Positions 1 to 6,400 of a stretch of DNA of 10,611 nucleotides are shown here, piece by piece; position 1 is the stretch's first letter; every line of letters begins with the position of its first letter. The stretch covers positions 1 to 10,611 of the forward strand of contig CALBST010000336.1 in assembly GCA_937967425.1 (NCBI GenBank). The letters are read 5' to 3'. A model generated the notes under the pieces. The model was not told where the DNA came from. It did not search any database and worked only from the letters and a program-made list of their open reading frames with translations. The position numbers and the translations under genes were made by a program. Source of the stretch: an uncultured Caulobacteraceae bacterium. GTDB taxonomy: Bacteria > Pseudomonadota > Alphaproteobacteria > Caulobacterales > TH1-2.

Positions 1-212
1 ATGCGCTCGACGCTTTCGTTCGGCGCGAGTTGCGATGGGTCCGGGTTGGGATTGAGCGGCGTCTTGCGCAGATCTTCCGGCGCCCGGAAGCCACCGTTCG
101 CGCGCATCATCCGCTGTACCGTCAGCCACGACATGCCGACAGCCTTCAGGATCATCAGCGACGCCGCGACGACGTACGTCGCAAACAGCGGATTGCTTAG
201 GCTCAGATCCAT
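1..212 (-). CDS. MAPEG-family membrane protein (microsomal glutathione S-transferase 1-like), N-terminal part
   Basis: Partial gene that runs off the left edge; 70 complete residues are visible. The protein starts MDLSLSNPLFATYVV, has one clear membrane helix at about residues 8-28, then a basic stretch (residues 34-50, with R34, R37, R43, R49 and K50). It ends in a polar loop (PLNPNPDPSQ) leading to ESVER at the edge. This layout, with NP before the first helix and a VER motif after a variable loop, matches MGST1-type MAPEG proteins, where the motif continues as VERxRRxHxND. Family members are membrane enzymes of glutathione or lipid peroxide metabolism, but the substrate cannot be told here. 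The start at 212 is supported by GGAGG (218-222 on the complementary strand), 5 bases upstream. Only 14 bases separate it from the stop of the ATPase gene upstream, so the two are probably co-transcribed. The glutathione-binding region lies outside the window, so family assignment rests on the N-terminus alone. Confidence 0.72.
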   Translation of the reverse strand, partial: MDLSLSNPLFATYVVAASLMILKAVGMSWLTVQRMMRANGGFRAPEDLRKTPLNPNPDPSQLAPNESVER

Positions 213-226
213 CGCCGCCTCCAAAT

Positions 227-1756
227 TTATCTGCGTCTGCGCGACGGCGTCCCCAGAATTCCGCGCATCAATTCGCGCACGATCGTGTTGAACACGCCGC
301 TAGCGACGCGTCCGCCCTGACGCTCAAGCGGTGTCGTGCGCGAGCTGCTGCGGGAGCGTGAACGCGTCGCGCCGCCGGTCGAGCGCGAGCGGGATGAGCG
401 CGTCGCTTCCTTCTCGCGCGCCTTGCGTTCTTCTTCGCGTTCCTCGGCTTCCGCCAATTGCGCCGCGCGCTTGCCGAGGATTTCGTGGGCGCTGACGCGG
501 TCCACCGCCTTCTCGTAGGCGCGGCCTGTTGTGTTGGCTTTCATCAGCGCTTCGCGCTGCGCGGGCAGGATCGGGCCGACTTGGCTGTTTGGCGGGCGGA
601 CCTTGGTGCGCGCCACCGGCGTTGGCGCGCCCTTGGCGTCGAGTGTCGAAATCAGCGCCTCACCGACGCCGAGCTCCTGGATTTCCTTAGCGACATCGAC
701 ATTCGCGTTGGCGCGGAACGATTGCGCCGCGGCGCGGACGGCCTTTTGATCCGTCGGGGTATAAGCGCGCAGCGCGTGTTGGAAGCGGTTGCCCAGCTGC
801 GCCAACACCGACTCCGGAATATCCGTTGGCGATTGTGTGACGAAATAGATGCCGACGCCCTTGGAGCGGATCAGCCGCACCACTTGCTCGACCTTATTGA
901 TCAGCTCCTTGGGTGCGTCGCGGAAGAGGAGGTGGGCTTCGTCGAAGAAGAAGACGAGCTTCGGCTTATCCATGTCGCCCACTTCCGGCAGCTCTTCCCA
1001 GAGTTCGCTCATCAGCCAGAGCAAAAACGCCGAATAGAGGCGGGGGCTTTGCACCAGGCGCTCAGACGCCAGCACATTGATCGTGCCTTTGCCGTCGGGG
1101 CGGGTGCGTAGAAGCTCTTCGAGCTTGAAGGCCGGCTCGCCGAAGAAGCGGTCGGCGCCGTCCATCTCCAGCTGCAATACCTTGCGCTGCAGCGCCGCGA
1201 TCGATTGCGGCGTGACGAGCCCGTACTTCTTGCCGACCTCCTCGGAATTGTCGGAGAGATAGGTCAGCAGCGCCCGCAGATCGTTGAGATCGAGCAGAAG
1301 GCCTTCGTTCTTGCCTTCGTTCAGCCAATCATCGGCGATGCGGAAGGCGATGGTCAGCGCGCCTTCCTGGGCGTCCGTCGCTTCGAGCACGCGGCCCATC
1401 AGCACCGGGCCCATCTCGGTCACGGTCGTGCGCACCGGGTGCCCCAGTTCGCCATAGACATCCCAGAACACAGCCGGCTGCGCTTCCGGCGTCAGCGGCA
1501 TGTTGATCTCGGTTGCGCGCGCAATGGCCCAACCGGGCGGAGGATCGCTCACCGTGGCGCAGCCGGAGAGGTCGCCCTTAATGTCGGCGGCGAACACGTT
1601 GACGCCTTCGCGCGCGAACGCTTCGGCCAAGACTTGCAGCGTTACGGTTTTGCCGGTTCCCGTTGCGCCGGCGATCAGCCCGTGGCGATTGGCGCGCTTC
1701 AGCGCCAAGCCCTGCACGCCTTCTGGCGCGAGGCCAATCTCGATCGTTTCCGCCAT
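227..1756 (-). CDS. HerA/YjgR-like P-loop ATPase (DUF853, helicase HerA-like C-terminal family)
   Basis: A 509-residue cytoplasmic ATPase, close to the roughly 500 residues of E. coli YjgR. Visible motifs are a Walker A at residues 30-37 (GATGTGKT), a Walker B at about 266-273 (LVFFFDEAH, acidic pair D272-E273), and a sensor-like stretch YFVTQSPTDIP at about 304-314. The family belongs to the HerA/FtsK branch of RecA-like ATPases, which form hexameric DNA or protein pumps; the cellular role of the YjgR group is not settled. The C-terminus has a charged, likely coiled segment (about 431-451, rich in E, R and K). A low-complexity Ser/Arg tract follows (about 452-476), then a predicted helix (VFNTIVRELMRGILG) and an RRRR tail. 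The start at 1756 is chosen because AGGAG (1765-1769 on the complement) lies 8 bases upstream and homologues begin near MAETIEI. A longer start at 1843 would add 29 arginine-rich residues without support. The MAPEG gene follows after 14 bases. Confidence 0.9.
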   Translation of the reverse strand: MAETIEIGLAPEGVQGLALKRANRHGLIAGATGTGKTVTLQVLAEAFAREGVNVFAADIKGDLSGCATVSDPPPGWAIARATEINMPLTPEAQPAVFWDVYGELGHPVRTTVTEMGPVLMGRVLEATDAQEGALTIAFRIADDWLNEGKNEGLLLDLNDLRALLTYLSDNSEEVGKKYGLVTPQSIAALQRKVLQLEMDGADRFFGEPAFKLEELLRTRPDGKGTINVLASERLVQSPRLYSAFLLWLMSELWEELPEVGDMDKPKLVFFFDEAHLLFRDAPKELINKVEQVVRLIRSKGVGIYFVTQSPTDIPESVLAQLGNRFQHALRAYTPTDQKAVRAAAQSFRANANVDVAKEIQELGVGEALISTLDAKGAPTPVARTKVRPPNSQVGPILPAQREALMKANTTGRAYEKAVDRVSAHEILGKRAAQLAEAEEREEERKAREKEATRSSRSRSTGGATRSRSRSSSRTTPLERQGGRVASGVFNTIVRELMRGILGTPSRRRR

Positions 1757-1764
1757 TCTTGCGA

Positions 1765-1769
1765 CTCCT
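1765..1769 (-). promoter_or_regulatory. Ribosome binding site deciding the start of the HerA-like ATPase
   Basis: The complement reads AGGAG, 8 bases before the ATG at 1756. It favours this start over the upstream in-frame ATG at 1843, which would overlap most of the 95-base divergent gap. Confidence 0.7.
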
Positions 1770-1773
1770 GCTT

Positions 1774-1789
1774 CGCCAACAGATTGGCG
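1774..1789. promoter_or_regulatory. Inverted repeat CGCCAA-caga-TTGGCG in the divergent gap, possible operator
   Basis: A perfect palindrome with 6-bp arms (1774-1779 and 1784-1789) and a 4-base spacer lies in the only noncoding stretch between the divergent ATPase and transporter genes. It begins 18 bases upstream of the ATPase start. Position and symmetry fit a dimeric repressor or activator site, but no specific regulator is recognised, and a short palindrome in GC-rich DNA can arise by chance. I found no convincing -35/-10 pair in the gap (1757-1851). Confidence 0.3.
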
Positions 1790-1851
1790 CAACGGGCCTT
1801 TCCGGCCAACCCGGGCCTTGCGCCGCCGCGGCCCGCAAAGCAAGAGGGCGC

Positions 1852-2934
1852 ATGGCCAGTCTGGATATTTCGCAACGCGGGGCGCTCTGGATCGTCGCCA
1901 CCGGCGTCATTGCGGTGGGGCTCTATTTCTTCCGCGAGCCGCTTACTCAGTTCGCTATGGCGATGATCCTTTGGCTCGCCATCGATGGTCTCTCCGAGAC
2001 GCTCGACAAGCGCATCCCGTTCACCCCGCGCTGGCTGGCGCTGCCGATCGCCCTGATTTTGGTGCTGAGCCTCGTGGCGCTGATAAGCTTCGTCGTCATC
2101 GACAATTTGGCTCACATTTTGAGTGACGCCGGCCGCTACGAATTCAGGTTAAACCAGGTGATCAGCCAGGCCCACCAAGCCATCGGGGCGCCGGGCATGG
2201 CGCCGACGGTTCGCGATCTGGTGGCGCAGGCAAATCCGGATAATCGGCTCGCCGCTGAAATTGGCGCCAGCCTTCAAAACTTTGCCTCTGCCGCGACATT
2301 CACGCTGATCTACTTGGCTTTCCTGTTCCCGGCGTCGGCCGTGATGAAGGATAAGCTCGACTTCATTTTCCGCGGCAAAGGCCAGCGTGAAGCCGCGCGT
2401 GACGTGCTGGCCCGCATCCGCGAGTCGATGGAGCGCTATTTGTGGGTGCAGACGGTGATGAGCCTCGTGATCACCGCGCTCACTTACGCAACGCTGCGCA
2501 TCATCGGCTTGGACAATGCCTTGTTCTGGTCGTTCTTGATTTTCTTTCTCAACTACATCCCGACCATTGGCTCGATCGCCGCCACCGTGCTCACAACGGC
2601 CGTTGCGTTAGTGCAATTTCCGACGCTCGGCCCCGTTGTCGCCGTGTTCGCCGGCGTGGGCTTCTGGCAGTTCGCCATCGGAAATTTCGTGCAGCCGCGG
2701 ATGACGGGAGATTCACTCAATCTTTCTGCAGTGGTGGTGCTGCTCGCTCTGTCGATCTGGGGCTTGGTGTGGGGCATCGTTGGCGCGTTTCTCGCCGCGC
2801 CGATGACCGTCATGATCATGATTGTATTGGCGCAATTTCCATCGACGCGATGGATCGCAATCCTGCTTTCAGCCGATGGCAAGCCCACACCCGAAACGAA
2901 GCGCGTGAGTAAGTCCGAAGCCGGATCAAATTGA
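1852..2934 (+). CDS. AI-2E family transporter (PerM/YdiK/TqsA-type membrane protein)
   Basis: A 360-residue inner-membrane protein, the usual size for this family. Hydrophobic segments are at about residues 10-27, 34-47, 61-83, 142-162, 200-219, 222-256, 259-280 and 292-328. A large polar region (about 84-140) follows the third, as in PerM-type proteins. The family signature is clear: NYIPTIGS at 234-241, then GNFVQPRMTGDSLNLS at about 278-293, and IWGLVWGIVGAFLAAPMTV at about 302-320. The family is named after TqsA, implicated in autoinducer-2 export, but most members have no proven substrate and some act as Na+/H+ antiporters, so no quorum-sensing role should be read into the name. The start at 1852 follows AGAGGG with a rather short spacing of about 3-4 bases. 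An in-frame upstream start at 1663 would add 63 low-complexity residues overlapping the divergent ATPase gene. The C-terminal tail after residue 340 is short and polar. Confidence 0.9.
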   Translation: MASLDISQRGALWIVATGVIAVGLYFFREPLTQFAMAMILWLAIDGLSETLDKRIPFTPRWLALPIALILVLSLVALISFVVIDNLAHILSDAGRYEFRLNQVISQAHQAIGAPGMAPTVRDLVAQANPDNRLAAEIGASLQNFASAATFTLIYLAFLFPASAVMKDKLDFIFRGKGQREAARDVLARIRESMERYLWVQTVMSLVITALTYATLRIIGLDNALFWSFLIFFLNYIPTIGSIAATVLTTAVALVQFPTLGPVVAVFAGVGFWQFAIGNFVQPRMTGDSLNLSAVVVLLALSIWGLVWGIVGAFLAAPMTVMIMIVLAQFPSTRWIAILLSADGKPTPETKRVSKSEAGSN

Positions 2935-3126
2935 TGTTGCGAATCGGCGACGAACATGTATCGCTGATTGTGAAGAACGTCGCCGGGGCTAGGGGCGTTT
3001 CGGCAAACGCAAGCTAGTTTCGCTCCCGTCTCGGCGCGCGTTCACGTCAGTTACTGGCGTGTCGATTTGCGTGCGTGGGCTCAATGGGGGGCTTTCATCC
3101 AGCGCAGAGCGGCCGTCTCCACGGAA

Positions 3127-3170
3127 CAGGCCTCCGCGTGCGTCCCCCACCCAGCCTGCTGCGAGGCCTG
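3127..3170. repeat. Inverted repeat, 8-bp arms (CAGGCCTC / GAGGCCTG)
   Basis: Perfect arms at 3127-3134 and 3163-3170 enclose 28 bases. It ends two bases before the larger 13-bp hairpin, so the two would stack as adjacent stems in a transcript of either strand. The enclosed bases include CCCCCA (3144-3149), complementary to TGGGGG at 3085-3090, which could give an alternative pairing. Confidence 0.45.
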
Positions 3171-3172
3171 CA

Positions 3173-3209
3173 GGCGCCGTCGGACAGCTTGTCCCCGTCC
3201 GACGGCGCC
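3173..3209. repeat. Perfect 13-bp hairpin in the leader of the glutamate dehydrogenase gene
   Basis: Arms GGCGCCGTCGGAC (3173-3185) and GTCCGACGGCGCC (3197-3209) are exact reverse complements around an 11-base loop (AGCTTGTCCCC). Thirteen perfect, mostly G-C pairs form a very stable stem. There is no U-tract after either arm, so it is not a classical intrinsic terminator on either strand. It could be the core of a structured RNA, a transcription pause or protection element for the downstream mRNA, or a DNA-binding site. Confidence 0.7.
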
Positions 3210-3242
3210 GCCAATCTTCTGAAATTCGAGTCTATGAGGCGC

Positions 3243-3265
3243 GGCGCTATCGGGCGTCGAGCGCC
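3243..3265. repeat. Inverted repeat, 6-bp arms (GGCGCT / AGCGCC)
   Basis: Perfect arms at 3243-3248 and 3260-3265 with an 11-base loop. It is the third hairpin-forming repeat in the gap before the dehydrogenase. Alone it would be within chance expectation for GC-rich DNA. Confidence 0.35.
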
Positions 3266-3427
3266 ATGAAGTTTGTCCGGTGCGTCCCGACCCAACGAAG
3301 ACTTGCGCGGTGGCAGTCTGCGTTCCCGGCCATGCGCCGATGCACACCTCGGACCCGCTCTTGAGACCAAATCGCGGCGTTCCGGCTGTTGAAGTTGACG
3401 CGGGGGCGAGTAGGTTCGCGCGAAAAT

Positions 3428-3433
3428 AAGGAA
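3428..3433 (+). promoter_or_regulatory. Ribosome binding site of the glutamate dehydrogenase gene
   Basis: AAGGAA lies 7 bases before the ATG at 3441, in a locally A-rich patch (3423-3434) that contrasts with the GC-rich surroundings and would leave the start region unpaired. It supports 3441 as the start. Confidence 0.65.
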
Positions 3434-3440
3434 ACGCCCG

Positions 3441-6400
3441 ATGGACGCCGCTACTGCGCGCCAGGAACTCCCGAAAACCGCTGACCAATTTGTCGATCAA
3501 GCCGCGAAGGGGCCGTGGCCCGCCTTCCGCACAAACGGCAAAATCGACGCCGCCGCCGAAACCTTCCTGAGGGGCCTCTATGAAGATGCCTCCGACGACG
3601 AGTTGGGCGATCTTTCGGTCGAGGATTTCGCCGCGCTCGCCCATGATTTCTGGATCTGGCGGGCCGAGCGCGAGTGTGACGAGCAATGCGTTCGCATCCG
3701 TCAGGGCGTGGGCGTCGGCGGCAAGCATCTTGATCGCGACATTCTTGAGATTGCCGGTCCCGACATGCCGTTCCTGGTGGATTCGGTCATGGGCGAATTG
3801 GCCGATCAGGGCATTCCCTCGCTCGCCATGTTCCACCCGATGGCGCCGGCGGCGAAAGGGCAGGGACGAGACTCCCTGATCCAAATCCACGTTCCGCGGT
3901 TATCAGCGCTGAAGAGTAGGGAGCTACTGGATGGCGTTCGCGCCTCGTTAGCGGACGTTCGCGTTTCGGTCGCCGACTTCCAAGCCATGCGCAAGCGCAT
4001 GCTCGATAGCGCCGATGAGCTTGAGAAGGCGAAGTCGAATGCCGCGCCAAGCGATGTGGCTGAAGCTGTTGCGTTGCTGCGCTGGCTCGCGGCCGACAAG
4101 TTCACCTTCCTCGGCGCGCGGGACTACCAATACGTCCGCGACGCTAAAGGTGCGCTGACGCCGCACGAGCCGGACATCATTGAAGGCACATGCTTCGGCG
4201 TGCTGCGCGACATGGACCGCTATGTGCTGCGTACCTCGGCCGAGCCGATGGTGCTGACGCCGGAACTGAAGCGCCTGGTCGCCGAACCGACGCCGCTGAT
4301 CGTGGCCAAATCCACGTTGCGCGCGCGCGTCCACCGCCGCGCCACCGCAGATTATATCGGCGTGAAACGCTACAACGACCAAGGCGAACCGATCGGTGAA
4401 ATCCGCTTCGTGGGTCTCTTCACCAGCGAGAGCTTCACCGAGCCGACGCGCAACATCCCGATGCTGCGGAAGAAGGCGGAGTGGGTGATGCATCAGGCCG
4501 GCTTCGCGCCCGGCGGCCACAACGCAAAGACGCTGCGAAAGATCATCGAGTACTATCCGCGCGAAGAACTCTGGCAGATCAGCCGTGAAGAGCTGCTGGA
4601 AACCGCGCGTGGGGTCCTGCACTTGCTCGATCGCCCGCGCGCGCGTGTTTTCTTGCGCCGGGACCGCTTCAACCGCTTTGTCACCGCGCTCGTTTATGTG
4701 CCGAAGGATCGCTACGATACCGACGTTCGCGAGGCTGCCGGTAAGCTGATTGCCAATTATTATGGCGGCCAGGTGGAAAGCTTTCAGCCGCAGCTTGGCG
4801 AAGGTCAGCTCGCGCGAGTGTTGTTCGTCATCGGTGAGATCGACAAGACGCGGCCCGACCCCGACCTGCGCGCCCTCGATCTTGACATCGCGGCGCTGAC
4901 GCGCACCTGGGAAGACGACTATGCCCAGGCGCTGATGCGCTCTGAGCGCTTCGACACCGGCGCGCGGGAAGAGGCCGTCAATCGCTTCAACGGCGCCTTC
5001 ACCGCGGCCTATCGCGAGCGCTACGCCGTCGATGAAGCGCTGATCGACACCGCCGAGATCATGAGTGCGCGCGAGGATGAAACGATCCGTGCGCGCGTCT
5101 ATCGTCGTCCCGGCGACGCCGAGAACATCATGCGCTGCAAGTTCTACGCACGCGGCGATGTTCTGGCGCTCTCGGCCACGGTGCCGATCCTCGAGAACAT
5201 GGGGCTGTTCGTCGACTCCGAAGTGAACTTCGAACTACACTTGCGCGGTGATGCGTTTCACCCGGCGCAGCGTATCCACATTCACGACATTGAGTGCCAC
5301 TCGGCCGACGACCAGCCGATCGATCTTGAGCGCGCTGGCTCGCTGTTCGAGCAGGCCTTTCAGGCGATCTGGACCGGTAGAGCCGAAAGTGACGGCTTCA
5401 ATAAGCTTATTCTGGCGCTGCCGTGCTCGTGGCGCGAAGCAGCGCTCATCCGGGCGCTGGCGCGTTATCGCCAGCAGACCGGCCTCGATCCGACGCAGGC
5501 GATGCAGGAGCAGGCGCTCGCAAACAATACGAGGATTGCAGCGCTCATCCTTGCGTTCTTCAAGGCGCGCTTCGATCCGCACCTCCCGGAGAGCCGCGAG
5601 ACTCGCTTAGCGCGCTCATCCAAGCTCGAATTCATGATCGAATCCAAGCTCACAGAAGTCGTGAGTCTGGATGAAGATCGCGCGTTGCGGCGCATCGCTC
5701 AGCTCGTGAAGGCGATCCTTCGGACCAATTATTATCAGATCGACGCGAACGGCGCGCCGAAGCCGTACATGTCGTTCAAGATCGACTCGCACGCTGTGGC
5801 TGAGTTACCGGCGCCGAAACCGTACCGTGAGATTTGGGTCGCTTCGCCTCAGGTAGAAGGTATTCACCTGCGCTTCGGCGCCGTCGCGCGTGGCGGTCTG
5901 CGCTGGTCGGACCGGCGCGACGATTTCCGCACCGAAGTGCTCGATCTGGTCAAAGCACAGCAGGTGAAGAACGCCATCATCGTGCCGGTCGGCGCGAAGG
6001 GTGGCTTCTTTCCGAAGCGCTTACCGCCGCGCGGATCGCCAACGTTCCAGGAAACCGGCGTTGAGGCTTACAAGACGTTCCTCCGGGGCTTGCTGGACAT
6101 TACAGACAACATCAAAGGTGAGGACATCGTCCCGCCACTCGATGTCGAACGTTGGGATGACGCGGACCCTTACCTCGTCGTCGCGGCCGACAAAGGCACG
6201 GCCACGTTTTCCGATATTGCGAACGGCATCAGCGCCGAATACGGCCATTGGCTGGGCGATGCGTTCGCGTCTGGCGGCTCGGTCGGCTACGACCACAAAG
6301 CCATGGGCATCACGGCCAGGGGCGCCTGGGAAGCGGTCAAACGCCACTTCCGAGAGATTGGCAAAGACATTCAGAACGAAGAATTCACAGTCATTGGCGT

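Larger units (their letters stand above)
2935..3440. other. 506-base gap upstream of the glutamate dehydrogenase, no convincing gene, several inverted repeats
   Basis: No open frame here has both a good ribosome binding site and recognisable protein sequence. The frames present encode Arg/Pro/Ser-rich composition typical of shadows in GC-rich DNA. What the stretch does hold is a run of inverted repeats: arms CAGGCCTC/GAGGCCTG (3127-3134 with 3163-3170), a perfect 13-bp hairpin (3173-3209), and GGCGCT/AGCGCC (3243-3248 with 3260-3265). A 9-base direct repeat GTGCGTCCC also occurs at 3138-3146 and 3280-3288. I checked by eye for the conserved cores of RNase P RNA, tmRNA and SRP RNA, and found none. 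It may be a long structured leader of the dehydrogenase, an unrecognised small RNA, or eroded sequence. TTGACG at 3395-3400 resembles a -35 box, but no -10 lies at normal spacing. Confidence 0.5.

Noticed and set aside
1..291. Open frame on the plus strand at the left edge
   Set aside because: It is antisense to the MAPEG gene and the ATPase C-terminus; composition is Ser/Arg/Ala-rich with no recognisable domain, and the minus strand explains the region.
1663..1851. 63-residue N-terminal extension of the transporter
   Set aside because: It would overlap the ATPase start region, is low in complexity, and homologues start near MASLDISQRG.
3059..3364. Short plus-strand frames inside the gap before the dehydrogenase
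   Set aside because: Arg/Pro/Ser-rich translations, no good ribosome binding site, and frames overlapping one another; nothing resembles a protein family.
3395..3427. Sigma-70-type promoter of the dehydrogenase (TTGACG with GAAAAT)
   Set aside because: The spacing is 21 bases, too long for a normal promoter, so it is not called.
2935..3440. RNase P RNA, tmRNA or SRP RNA in the gap
   Set aside because: The conserved cores of these RNAs (for example the GAGGAAAGTCCGG of RNase P RNA) were sought by eye on both strands and not found.
3081..3890. 269-residue open frame on the minus strand spanning the gap and the dehydrogenase 5' end
   Set aside because: More than half is antisense to the dehydrogenase N-terminus, it has no clear ribosome binding site or known domain, and GC-rich DNA gives many such open frames.
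3948..4622. 224-residue antisense frame within the dehydrogenase, and similar ones at 6594-7157 and 7515-8042
   Set aside because: They mirror the strong codon bias of the real gene on the other strand and show no domain or start signal.
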